A DNA stretch of 64,000 nt. It comes from Streptomyces sp. A3M-1-3 (GTDB taxonomy: Bacteria; Actinomycetota; Actinomycetes; Streptomycetales; Streptomycetaceae). Both the position numbers and the translations under genes were made by a program. Where the stretch lies: the NCBI RefSeq assembly GCF_024213665.1, contig NZ_JANAVP010000009.1, forward strand, positions 175,540-239,539, given 5' to 3'. Of the stretch, positions 10,301-17,860 are shown piece after piece (positions within the stretch are counted from its first letter, which is position 1; each line of letters opens with the position of its first letter). Under the pieces are notes generated by a model, which was given only the letters and a program-made list of their open reading frames with translations, was not told the origin of the DNA and did no database searches.

Positions 10301-10585
10301 AGCCCCGACGGCGGCCGCCGCGGCAACCGCCGTGACCAGCACCGGGGTTCCCAGACTCTGCCTGCTGAGCCGCTCGCCGAGCGGCTGCTGCCCGGCCGCC
10401 GCCTCGTCGAGCGCGTGCAGGTACGCGGTGTACTCCTCGGCCGCCGCGGCGGCCATGGAATCCAGCCCCTCCCGGGCCCGCGCCAGCAGCACGGTCCGGT
10501 CCGCCTGCCCGCCGGTCCGCCGCACCTCTTCCTCCACGGCCCGTGCCAACAGCCTCTCGGCTTCCGCCCGATGGCTGTCCCGCAT
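7346..10585 (-). CDS. STAND-family NTPase with TPR repeats (AfsR-like without a DNA-binding domain)
   Basis: 1079 residues. Two hydrophobic segments lie near 79-100 and 106-125. The NB-ARC/NACHT-like core has Walker A GAPGVGRTT (256-264), Walker B VAVVLDDAS (about 343-351) and a CGGLPLALRIAG motif near 430. From about 600 to the C-terminus there are many tetratricopeptide-like repeats of about 40 residues (for example LGQLYLRMGDVPGAESELREA). It resembles the ATPase-TPR half of AfsR/SARP regulators but lacks the N-terminal SARP winged helix, so it is more likely a membrane-attached signal-sensing STAND protein; a phage-defence role is possible. ATG start at 10585 with purine-rich GGAGGGGG seven bases upstream. 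Confidence 0.85.
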   Translation of the reverse strand: MRDSHRAEAERLLARAVEEEVRRTGGQADRTVLLARAREGLDSMAAAAAEEYTAYLHALDEAAAGQQPLGERLSRQSLGTPVLVTAVAAAAAVGADLALGTGAGPALGAGAVVAVAGAAATVLKVTASHWPAAHRRAGALAQPGGAEQLRLQWLTALEVRGIRPFLDQQRMVAAATRTGAAGRAAKKQAVAGPPLRGTDRSAAARRRSVLEQSFGHLPEPAGPFAGRRQEMGRIAQWVQAARASTETKPVIVVLHGAPGVGRTTLAIRAAHHLKDQFRGACLVNLRGGSRDEAPLSTRDALLHLLNRLGAPREQLLFRERSSAEQQVRRLGELYHQQLTGLPVAVVLDDASDAAQVRTLVPERSESLVLVTARGPLELPADIPAWVHQLPVEAIDEAGAEELLRAVSEDTEGPYDGEAASLVRELCGGLPLALRIAGSSMGSSMGSRTPRALAADLGAYGPVEPVERALWLRYTDQSEEARRLLRRLALAGRASLGTAAAAALLATDEEEAERRLAGLAGAGLLDRVRGSRYRLHDTVRAFAHARLVDEEDPAERSAAQERLIRSYAELADSVIRLVDGKTSTRADQFGGHGFTSLDAALRWLDDESSFITAALRHAEGVDQRAVLDLLGALCDYCLLRGDLYRLGEISELTQAVDQGLLVRSVQWRTGIAARQLGELDKARTTLSSVVDLYFEARHEAGAARALCSLGITLHHQGNLTEAAVKLREALALQSTDELAADRAWTLHALAAVERDRAQLAEAMTLLTTALILHRNSESLHGQGWAHFQLGQLYLRMGDVPGAESELREALDLYGRTRDGRGEAWALTQLARARLVDGDPAPAVDQLRQALSRHREAEDARGEAWTLYYLGQALEERGETDQAVRELERARTMFSRMRDVYGLACARHHSGRATRDQRAAQTGNLRNSGFARQLLVDARQDFRRIGVAHGEAWTCLELAVIDAGNQRAPQALELCDEAARLFASYGDLRGGDWARFLRCTLLPYASAGGSEIGTAVALEELSQLLQTPHPTRDGKLEDCAEAYALVLERGIKLEEGWQAWHLGMIPNRHAREVMGVPVRTP

Positions 10586-10956
10586 GTGGATCCCCCTCCG
10601 AGAGCTTCGGTTCGACGACCAGTGTCGTGCGTGCGGCGCGCGAGCGCGAGGGAGTCAGGAGAGCAAGTGATGGCGCTCGCACCGGAATTGGGCCACAGAG
10701 GCTGCCCCGAACACTCGAACGGGTGAGGTTCCTGGCCTGCGGTGACCCGTCACGGATTCGCGCGTTGGACTGACTGTCGGATGAATTCTCGAATGGGAAC
10801 GGACCATGATGCAGCCCATATCAACAGCGACCGCCGGATCGGACCCCGTCCCGGTCGCCTCATACGCCCGTACGTCGGAGGACTTCCGCAAGCGCGATGC
10901 CCACGGGTGACCCCGGTCTGGAAGTGGACGGACCGAGCGCCCGCGCGTGCCGTCTG
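10586..10956. other. Gene-free stretch left of the DUF255 fragment
   Basis: About 370 bp. Short open frames here show no family pattern. The 5' third of the DUF255 gene, expected just upstream of 10957, is absent, so this sequence is either unrelated flank brought in by deletion or an old junction. It may carry the promoter of the STAND gene at its left end. Confidence 0.4.
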
Positions 10957-11477
10957 AGGCCACCGGGCAGGGTGGCTGGCCCATGACCGTTCTTCTGACG
11001 GCCGGCGCCGAGCCGTTCTACTTCGGTACGTACTTCCCGCCCGAGCCCCGGCACGGCATGCCCTCGTTCCAGCAGGTCCTGGAGGGGATCAGGGCCGCCT
11101 GGGCCGACCGGCGGGACCAGGTCGGGGAGGTGGCCGGGAAGGTTGTGCGGGATCTGGCCGGGCGGACGCTCTCGTACGGTGGGTCCGGCGTACCCGGTGA
11201 GGAGGAGCTCGCGCAGGCGTTGCTCGGGCTGACGCGGGAGTACGACGCGAACCATGCCGGTTTCGGCGGGGCGCCCAAGTTCCCGCCGTCGATGGCGCTC
11301 GAGTTCCTGCTGCGACACCACGCGCGTACCGGGGCCGAGGGTGCGCTGCAGATGGCGGCGGACACCTATGAGGCGATGGCGCGCGGCGGGATCTACGACC
11401 AGCTCGGGGGCGGGTTCGCTCGGTACTCGGTGGACCGGAAGTGGGTTGTACCGCACTTCGAGAAAGTCCATGTCTAA
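10957..11477 (+). pseudogene. Internal fragment of a DUF255 (thioredoxin-domain) gene
   Basis: Encodes a segment matching residues about 97-269 of the complete DUF255 protein at 15530-17620 ([47 protein letters not shown]), with perhaps 60-65 percent identical residues by eye. It lacks the start region with the CxxC thioredoxin motif and stops eight bases past the shared core, where homology ends abruptly in VHV and a stop. It is not expected to be functional. It is best read as the left remnant of a gene into which the serine-recombinase element inserted; its own 5' end was later lost. Confidence 0.8.
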
Positions 11478-11524
11478 GGTCTATCCCTTCCGTACCCTTT
11501 TCCTTGACAGTGAAGGGGGTTGCG

Positions 11525-13183
11525 GTGCGCGAGGATCACGCGACGCTGGTCGGGTTGGGGCTCAGCCATGAGGAACTGGAAGCCATGGGGCTGGACAAGC
11601 CCGCCACGGCGGAACCGAACGGGCTCATGGATGCCTACCTGCGACGCAGCAACAAGAAGGAGGACCTGGCCACCCTCCGAGGGCATCTGCGAGACCTGGT
11701 GCGCTGGGCGCAGGTGGACGGGCTCCAGATCCGGCACGTCTGGTTCGAACAGCTCTCGGCATCCAAGACCTACGTACGACGGCAGGAGTTCGAGAAGGCC
11801 ACACAAGCCATCATGGACGGCAGGTCCAAGACGCTCGGCGTGTGGAAGACGGACCGCTTCGACCGGCGGGGCATGGGGGCTGTCGGCCGGATGCTCGATG
11901 AGTTCGACCGTCGGCAATCCCGACTCGTGTCCGTCTCCGAGGGGCTGGACTCGTCCAAGGGCGGACGCATGGTCTTCGCCATCCTGAGCGAGCGCGCCAG
12001 GGAGGAAGCGAAGGACATCGCGAAGCGCGTGAAGATCGGCCACGACTCGCACAAGGCGGAGGGGCGACGCGGAACGGGTAGGCCCCCGTTCGGGCTCTAC
12101 AGCGCTCCAGGGAGCGGCACGGTCGAACACCACAGGGACGAGTACGAGACCGCCCGTCGGCTCGCGGGTCTGTTGCTCGACAAGAAGACCACGAAGGACA
12201 CGGCCCACAAGCTCAATGAGGAGGGCCACCGGACCCGAAGTGGGGCCACCTGGTCACCGACTGCTGTGAGCAAGCTCGCGCAGTCCCCGCTGTTCGCGGG
12301 CATGGTCCCGGTCCGCAGACGCAAGACGGACGAGCATGGCAATCCCCTGGACAGTTGGGAGGGCTACGGAGAGCCCCTGCGCAATGAAAGGGGCGAGATC
12401 GTCATGTGTGGCAAGGGAGTTGTGACTCCCACGGAGTGGTTCAGAATCAAGGCGCTCATTGCGGAACGGACCGATGACCGTTGGGCGAAGGGGAAGCCTG
12501 AGGCGAAGTATCTGGGCACCGGCAGCTACCAGTGTGGCCGGATGCGAGACAAGAAGGGCACGGGGGAGCTTGAGCGGTGTGGTGGCTCGATGAGTCACCG
12601 TGGAGGGCGCTACCGGTGCGAAGTCCGGCAAACGCGCGGCAAGTCCATCTGTGAGGGCGTTGTGACACTCGCCGACCGTATCGACCACGCGGTTGGGCAG
12701 GCGTGGGTCAACCACATCACCGCGCTTGAGCCGGATGACCCGGTGATCACGGAGATAGCCCGCCGGTGGCTCGCTTTTGCGGACCCTGAGACGCAGGCCA
12801 AGAAGGAAGAAGCTCAGAAGGCGCTTGAAGCCGCCCAGAAGCGTGTGAAGAAGCTCGAAGACGACTTCTACGTGTACGGGAAGATGGACGAAGAGCGCTT
12901 CGAGGAACTGAGTGAGGGGCAGCGCGCCGTCATCGAGAGCACGACCGCCACTCTGGAAGCCCTGGACGCTGAAGCTGACCTCACCCCTCTCATGCAGATC
13001 GAGAATCTGCGGGAGGCGTGGGTGGAGGCTGACATGGCGGACAAGCGCATGCTCTTGAAGTGCGCTCTTGGGAAGAAGGGCATCACGGTCAGGCCGGCAG
13101 CGCGACAGGGGGACCCCACGCCGATTCTTGAGAGGCTTGAGTTCGACTGGCTCTCGAAGAGGGCCGTAGCCGCCGAAATCTGA
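11525..13183 (+). CDS. Large serine recombinase (integrase)
   Basis: Site-specific recombinase of 552 residues. The N-terminal catalytic domain has MDAYLRRSNKKED with the nucleophile Ser42, followed by WKTDRFDRRGMGAVGRMLDEF and the long helix region FAILSERAREEAKDIAKRVK; then a Recombinase domain (GTGRPPFGLYSAP to SPLFAGMVPVRRR), a zinc ribbon (Cys in YQCGRM, CGGSM, YRCEV, SIC) and a coiled coil (about 430-480). This is the architecture of phiC31/TG1-type integrases. I place the start at GTG 11525, five bases after AAGGGGG; longer frames read back into the DUF255 remnant. Gene position right at the left end matches a typical att-proximal integrase. No excisionase (RDF) is obvious nearby. Confidence 0.93.
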   Translation: MREDHATLVGLGLSHEELEAMGLDKPATAEPNGLMDAYLRRSNKKEDLATLRGHLRDLVRWAQVDGLQIRHVWFEQLSASKTYVRRQEFEKATQAIMDGRSKTLGVWKTDRFDRRGMGAVGRMLDEFDRRQSRLVSVSEGLDSSKGGRMVFAILSERAREEAKDIAKRVKIGHDSHKAEGRRGTGRPPFGLYSAPGSGTVEHHRDEYETARRLAGLLLDKKTTKDTAHKLNEEGHRTRSGATWSPTAVSKLAQSPLFAGMVPVRRRKTDEHGNPLDSWEGYGEPLRNERGEIVMCGKGVVTPTEWFRIKALIAERTDDRWAKGKPEAKYLGTGSYQCGRMRDKKGTGELERCGGSMSHRGGRYRCEVRQTRGKSICEGVVTLADRIDHAVGQAWVNHITALEPDDPVITEIARRWLAFADPETQAKKEEAQKALEAAQKRVKKLEDDFYVYGKMDEERFEELSEGQRAVIESTTATLEALDAEADLTPLMQIENLREAWVEADMADKRMLLKCALGKKGITVRPAARQGDPTPILERLEFDWLSKRAVAAEI

Positions 13184-13344
13184 GGTGGCAATGTGGGCGG
13201 GGGGATCGCTCCGTCCACGTGGTGACGAAGTGACGGAATGACAATTAGTCCCGTTCCATGCTGGCGGAGGCCCTCTTGCGCAGCTCAGTTGCAAGGGTGA
13301 GGCTCGTGCACGCTGGTGCAACCCACTCGACGGCGGGAGCGATC

Positions 13345-13587
13345 GTGACCCTAAAGTTCCTCGGCATCATCCCGAACACGCCGACTGACGAGTCTCCGAC
13401 GATCTGGCTCCACGTGGAGACCGGTGACCTTCTGATCCAGTCGTACAAGGCGACGGAGGAGGAAGTGAAGGCGTGCCAGGAGATCGGTTCGATCCCGGGC
13501 CACTCCACGGACGTGCCGGACCACGAGACGATCATCCGGGTTCCCGCGGTAATGCTGAAGTACATCCCCCGCCCGGACGACAACTGA
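13345..13587 (+). CDS. Small conserved hypothetical protein upstream of DUF6879 gene
   Basis: 80 residues from GTG 13345 with GGGAG five bases upstream. The pattern TLKFLGIIPNTPTDESPTIWL to TEEEVKACQEIGSIPGHSTDVPDHETIIRVP is a compact, soluble beta-rich protein with no motifs I can assign. In Streptomyces, a protein of this type often precedes a DUF6879 gene and a DUF5753 regulator, and the same order holds here (13345, 13598, 14129). Function unknown; it may be part of a small regulatory or toxin-antitoxin-like set. Confidence 0.75.
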   Translation: MTLKFLGIIPNTPTDESPTIWLHVETGDLLIQSYKATEEEVKACQEIGSIPGHSTDVPDHETIIRVPAVMLKYIPRPDDN

Positions 13588-13597
13588 GAGGCAGGAA

Positions 13598-14116
13598 GTG
13601 CAGCCACCCGCGCGTCATGCACTGGCACGAGCACAACACTCGGCAGTGCACCTTGAGTTGCGTGACAGCTACATGCTCGATGACCCCGAGTTCATCGCGT
13701 GGCAGCAGGGCAAGCGCCTTGACCCCGCTGACCGGTCTTCGTGGTGGGGCGGCTGGCACGACGCGGTGCGCGAAGCGACGGCCCGTGGGGTAGCGGTCCG
13801 TCGGGTCCGGATCGTGTCCGAGCCGATCAGCGACTACGTGCGCTACGAGTACGACTGCACCTTCACGAACATCGCAGCGGGTGAGCTGGTCGGATGGCTG
13901 CCGAGAAGGCAGACCACAGATCTGGCCCTGCCCGGTACGGACTTCTGGGTCTTCGACGGGGCACAGGCCCTGTTCCATCACTTCACCGGAGACGGGCAGC
14001 TCGACCAGGACGGGCGGGAGTACGTGGATGACCCTGAGCGGGTGAAGCTGTGCGCCGGCGCCTTCGAGGCCGTATGGCAAAGGGCCATCCCCCACGAGGA
14101 GTACCGACCGCGCTGA
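13598..14116 (+). CDS. DUF6879 family protein
   Basis: 172 residues from GTG 13598, ten bases after the previous stop. The body matches DUF6879: FIAWQQGKRLDPADRSSWWG, GVAVRRVRIVSEPISDYVRYEY, and DFWVFDGAQALFHHFTGDG followed by CAGAFEAVWQRAIPHEEYRP. The family is abundant in Streptomyces beside Scr1/DUF5753 helix-turn-helix genes; its biochemical role is not known, and several authors treat the pair as toxin/antitoxin-like. Here it is followed 12 bp later by such a regulator. Confidence 0.88.
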   Translation: MQPPARHALARAQHSAVHLELRDSYMLDDPEFIAWQQGKRLDPADRSSWWGGWHDAVREATARGVAVRRVRIVSEPISDYVRYEYDCTFTNIAAGELVGWLPRRQTTDLALPGTDFWVFDGAQALFHHFTGDGQLDQDGREYVDDPERVKLCAGAFEAVWQRAIPHEEYRPR

Positions 14117-14128
14117 CCTGTCACCACC

Positions 14129-14977
14129 ATGGCTGTCTCACCATCTTCGAGCGCGCAGCAGGCCCGGCAAGCTCTGGCGAACCGACTCGCTGAGCTGTGC
14201 CGGGATGCCGGCCTGACCGGACGGGATATCGCCCGTCTGTGCTCCTGGCATCCGTCCAAGTCGTCACGGATCATGAACGCGCGTACGCCCCCGTCCGCTG
14301 ACGACATCCGGGCGTGGTGCCGTGCCTGTGGCGCGGAGGATCAGACCGACGACCTGATTGCATCACTGCGCACTGCCGAAGGCATGTGGATCGGGTGGCG
14401 GCGCATGGAACGCGCCGGGCTCAAACAGGCACAGGAAGCCCGCTTGCCGCTGTTCGAGCGCACCCGCCGATTCCGCGCCTACTCGTCGTGGTTCGTTCCG
14501 GGACTGATCCAGACGTACGGCTACACCGAGGCCGTGTTGCGTGCTGTCCAGCGGAGACGGGTCGCAGTGGACGACGTGGCCGACGCGGTAGCTGTCCGCA
14601 TGGAGCGGCAACGCGTGCTCTACGAGGGCGATCGACGGTTCGCGTTCCTGGTTGAGGAATCGGTCTTGCGGAACGGGATCGGCGGGGCGGAGGTGCAAGA
14701 GGAACAGCTCTGCCATCTCCTCACAGTCGGCGCGCTGCCCCGCGTGAGCCTGGGCGTGGTGCCCACACGAACCGATCGGTCACGGATGCCGGTGGAAGGA
14801 TTCTGGATCTTCGACACCGCACAGGCCAACGTCGAGCTGGTCTCCGGCTATCTCACCCTCACGCAGCCCAGCGAGGTTGCCGCCTACGCCGAGACCTTCA
14901 CGGAGCTGGCCGATCTGGCGGTCTACGGCGCGAAGGCCCGCGCGCTGATCACCGCGGCGAAGGACTCCCTCCGGTAA
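14129..14977 (+). CDS. XRE-type helix-turn-helix regulator with DUF5753 domain
   Basis: 282 residues. N-terminal helix-turn-helix (LAELCRDAGLTGRDIARLCS, then WHPSKSSRIMNARTPPS) and a C-terminal DUF5753 domain (RFRAYSSWFVPGLIQTYGYT, RVSLGVVPTRTDRSRMPVEG, FWIFDTAQANVELVSGYLTL). Proteins of this Scr1-like group bind DNA through the N-terminus and partner with small DUF397/DUF6879 proteins and RsbW-like ATPases. It is the third gene of a tight same-strand set within the integrative element, so it may control the element or the set itself. Confidence 0.9.
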   Translation: MAVSPSSSAQQARQALANRLAELCRDAGLTGRDIARLCSWHPSKSSRIMNARTPPSADDIRAWCRACGAEDQTDDLIASLRTAEGMWIGWRRMERAGLKQAQEARLPLFERTRRFRAYSSWFVPGLIQTYGYTEAVLRAVQRRRVAVDDVADAVAVRMERQRVLYEGDRRFAFLVEESVLRNGIGGAEVQEEQLCHLLTVGALPRVSLGVVPTRTDRSRMPVEGFWIFDTAQANVELVSGYLTLTQPSEVAAYAETFTELADLAVYGAKARALITAAKDSLR

Positions 14978-15201
14978 TTGGCGTGCAACCGTGTGCAATC
15001 CCCTGGGTTCTGGGGTTCCACGGTTCCTAGCGTGTTCTCCATCGGGACGACACGAGGAGCGGGCCGTGCAGCTGACCACGTAATCGCAACCACCAGTAGA
15101 GCTGCCGTTGCGCGTGGCTCGCATGGCGGGCGAAGGTTCCAAGGTCAGCGACTGCAACGTGGAGCTTCGGAATCACCCGCACGGGAGACGGCGGGGCCGG
15201 G

Positions 15202-15450
15202 ATGATCAGCGCCGCTGAGATCGGAAAGCGGGTCGAGGACAGCGCAGGCCGTGTCGGCATTCTCCGCGACGTGATCCCGGATTACGAAGACCCTGCCGAC
15301 CCACCGGGCGCGCGACGCAAGCGCCCCACGGCGTTCCTACGGCCCGAACGCGGTTGGCAAGGAGTGGTCGGCCGCTCCGGGGGACGTGAGCCCTTCCTGA
15401 AGCTCCTGGTCGCCCGGGAGAGTGTCGCCCCCTGGCAGGTGCACACGTGA
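15202..15450 (+). CDS. Small hypothetical protein, possibly frameshifted
   Basis: 82 residues from ATG 15202 with GGGGCCGGG upstream. The first half (KRVEDSAGRVGILRDVIPDY, then EDPADPPGARRKRPTAFLRP) resembles a compact SH3-like family common in Streptomyces beside DUF5753 genes. Those proteins usually end with a GGxEW-type strand. In this frame the end reads GVVGRSGGREPFLKL instead, whereas the next frame reads VGKEWSAAPGDVSPS and then a stop near 15399. A small indel near 15345-15355 may therefore have altered the C-terminus. The 224 bp before it (14978-15201) show no supportable gene. Confidence 0.55.
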   Translation: MISAAEIGKRVEDSAGRVGILRDVIPDYEDPADPPGARRKRPTAFLRPERGWQGVVGRSGGREPFLKLLVARESVAPWQVHT

Positions 15451-15529
15451 TTCGCTCCGCTGATTGCGTCCGCTGCCATCCCCTCGTGGCACATCGGCGG
15501 CGTTTCGACGGGTGCGCAAGGATGGGGGT

Positions 15530-17620
15530 ATGCCCAACCGACTTGCGCACGCCACGTCCCCGTACCTCCTCCAGCATGCGGACAATCCAGTGGACTGGTG
15601 GCCGTGGGAACCGGCGGCTTTCGAGGAGGCCCGTCAGCGCAATGTGCCCGTGTTCCTGAGTGTCGGCTATAGCTCCTGTCACTGGTGCCATGTGATGGCG
15701 CACGAGTCCTTCGAGGACGAGCTGACGGCCGCGTACATGAACGAGCACTTCGTGAGCATCAAGGTTGACCGGGAGGAGCGGCCGGACGTCGACGCCGTCT
15801 ACATGGAGGCGGTGCAGGCGGCGACGGGGCAAGGGGGATGGCCGATGTCCGTCTTCATGACGGCCGATGGGGAGCCCTTCTACTTCGGTACCTATTTCCC
15901 GCCCGAGCCCCGGCCCGGGATGGCCTCGTTCACGCAGGTGCTCGAAGGCGTACGGACTGCCTGGGTCGGCCGGCGTGAGGAGGTGGCCGAGGTCGCGCAG
16001 AAGATCACCCGTGACCTGGCCGGCCGCGCACTCGGGGCAGGGGGTTCGGGACTGCCGACCGCCGAGTCCCAGGGCAACGCCCTGCTCCAGCTGACCCGGG
16101 ACTACGACCCGGCGAGCGGCTGGTTCGGGGGAGGCGACACGAAGTTCCCGCCGAGCATGGTCGTGGAGTTTCTTCTCCGCCACCATGCCCGGACCGGGTC
16201 GGACGGCGCACGGGAGATGGCGGAAGGCGCCTGCGAGGCCATGGTGCGATCCAGCCTGTTCGACCAGGTGGGAGGCGGGTTCCATCGCTACGTGCTGCGC
16301 GGACCCAATGGATCTTTGGTACCGCACTTCGAGAAGATGCTGTATGACAATGCGCTGCTCTGTCGGGTGTATGCGCATGTGTGGCGCGCCACCGGTTCGG
16401 AGCTGGCCCGCAGGGTCGCTCTGGAGACCGCCGACTTCATGGTGCGGGAGCTGCGCACGCGTGAGGGCGGTTACGCCTCGGCGCTCGACGCCGACAGTGC
16501 AGTCGAAGACGGATGGGGGCACCCCCAGGCCGAAGGCTCTGGGGGAGGCAGCGGCAGGCATGTCGAGGGCGCGTTCTACGTGTGGACGCCGGCGCAGCTG
16601 CGCGAGGTGCTGGGGGAGGAGGACGGCGACTTCGCCGTCCGGTACTTCGGGGTGACGGAGGAGGGCACTTTCGAGGAGGGGGCCTCGGTCCTTCAGCTGC
16701 CGCAGGGTGATGGCGTGGTGGAGGCGGGCCGGGTGGCCTCCGTCAGGGAGCGGCTGCTGGCCGCCCGCGAGGAGCGGCCGCGCCCCGGTCGGGACGACAA
16801 GATCGTGGCGTCCTGGAACGGGCTGGCGATCGCCGCGCTCGCCGAGACGGGGGCGTACTTCGGCCGGCCGGACCTGGTGGAGCGGGCGACCGAGGCCGCC
16901 GATCTGCTCGTACGGGTGCACATGGACGGCAGGGCGCGGCTGGCCCGGACCTCCAAGGACGGTCACGTCGGTGCGAACGCCGGGGTCCTGGAGGACTACG
17001 CGAATGTCGCCGAGGGGTTCCTCGCGCTGGCCGCGGTGTCCGGGGAGGGCGTGTGGCTGGAGTTCGCGGGGTTCCTGACGGACATCGTGCTGGATCAGTT
17101 CAGGGGTGAGGACGGCGTCCTGTTCGACACGGCGCACGATGCCGAGCAGCTCATCCGCCGGCCGCAGGACCCGACCGACAGTGCCACGCCGTCGGGGTGG
17201 ACGGCGGCGGCGGGCGCGTTGCTGTCGTACGCGGCGCACACCGGGTCGGAGGCGCACCGGACGGCCGCCGAGCGGGCGTTGGGTGTGGTGAAGGCGCTGG
17301 GTCCGCGTGCGCCGCGGTTCATCGGCTGGGGGCTCGCGGTGGCCGAGTCGCTGCTCGACGGGCCGCGTGAGGTGGCCGTGGTGGGTGGGCCGGACGACGT
17401 GCGGACGCAGGAGCTGCACCGCGCGGCGCTGTTGGCGACGGCTCCGGGTGCGGTGGTCGCGGTGGGGGAGCCGGGGAGCGACGAGATGCCGCTGCTGGCC
17501 GACCGGCCGCTGGTGGAGGGCCGGCCCGCCGCGTTCGTGTGCCGGCATTTCGTGTGTGCCGCGCCGACTTCCGATGTGGCGGTGCTGGCGGGGCAGTTGG
17601 GGGCGCGTTCCGGCGCGTGA
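15530..17620 (+). CDS. DUF255 thioredoxin-domain protein (YyaL/spermatogenesis-associated 20 type)
   Basis: 696 residues. The N-terminal thioredoxin-like domain has a CHWC active-site pair (Cys50, Cys53) in [17 protein letters not shown]; the rest is an (alpha/alpha)-barrel like N-acylglucosamine 2-epimerases, with [13 protein letters not shown] (about 265-277) and [13 protein letters not shown] as family markers. Cellular role is not established for the family. ATG 15530 follows AAGGATGGGGGT. Codons 1-269 lie inside the putative integrative element and the remainder outside, so this may be a chimaera formed on integration. A glycine-rich insert near 326-340 ([14 protein letters not shown]) is encoded by a palindromic CCCCCAGGCC/GGCTCTGGGGG repeat. 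Confidence 0.9.
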   Translation: MPNRLAHATSPYLLQHADNPVDWWPWEPAAFEEARQRNVPVFLSVGYSSCHWCHVMAHESFEDELTAAYMNEHFVSIKVDREERPDVDAVYMEAVQAATGQGGWPMSVFMTADGEPFYFGTYFPPEPRPGMASFTQVLEGVRTAWVGRREEVAEVAQKITRDLAGRALGAGGSGLPTAESQGNALLQLTRDYDPASGWFGGGDTKFPPSMVVEFLLRHHARTGSDGAREMAEGACEAMVRSSLFDQVGGGFHRYVLRGPNGSLVPHFEKMLYDNALLCRVYAHVWRATGSELARRVALETADFMVRELRTREGGYASALDADSAVEDGWGHPQAEGSGGGSGRHVEGAFYVWTPAQLREVLGEEDGDFAVRYFGVTEEGTFEEGASVLQLPQGDGVVEAGRVASVRERLLAAREERPRPGRDDKIVASWNGLAIAALAETGAYFGRPDLVERATEAADLLVRVHMDGRARLARTSKDGHVGANAGVLEDYANVAEGFLALAAVSGEGVWLEFAGFLTDIVLDQFRGEDGVLFDTAHDAEQLIRRPQDPTDSATPSGWTAAAGALLSYAAHTGSEAHRTAAERALGVVKALGPRAPRFIGWGLAVAESLLDGPREVAVVGGPDDVRTQELHRAALLATAPGAVVAVGEPGSDEMPLLADRPLVEGRPAAFVCRHFVCAAPTSDVAVLAGQLGARSGA

Positions 17621-17860
17621 TCTGGCTCGGGTGGTGCGCCGTGGTGTGCGGGGGCACCGTACACGGCGTCAATGTTTCTTGATCGTACGCCAGTTCAGAA
17701 ACACGCTTTTTATGTGTTCAGTGTCTGAGTTTCACCTTCTCCCCCTATTCTCTCCACGAGAGACTCGGACTCGCGTACTGGGGAGTACGCGGAGGGGGAA
17801 GACAGGGGCAGCGCCGGACAGGGGGTCCGGCCGCGATCCGCCCCTTGGGGGAATCACGCG

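Larger units (their letters stand above)
11448..16335. mobile_element. Serine-recombinase integrative element inserted in a DUF255 gene
   Basis: A 17-bp core, GTACCGCACTTCGAGAA, occurs at 11448-11464 (left, at the end of the DUF255 fragment) and at 16319-16335 (right, inside the complete DUF255 gene), coding the same VPHFEK stretch in both. Between them lie a large serine recombinase starting 60 bp inside the left end, three regulatory genes and a small protein, at visibly lower GC than the flanks. The right-hand DUF255 gene reads through the core intact, so its first 269 codons lie inside the element. The boundaries are inferred from homology break points; the true core of serine integrases is usually 2 bp within such a match. 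Confidence 0.65.

Noticed and set aside
10947..11477. DUF255 fragment as a real short gene
   Set aside because: It lacks the start region and CxxC site and its end is fused to element sequence; ATG 10947 is preceded by no ribosome site.
15206..17548. Long open frame (780 codons) antisense to the DUF255 gene
   Set aside because: Typical GC-bias shadow: no family motifs, arginine/proline/histidine-rich, fully opposite a clear gene.
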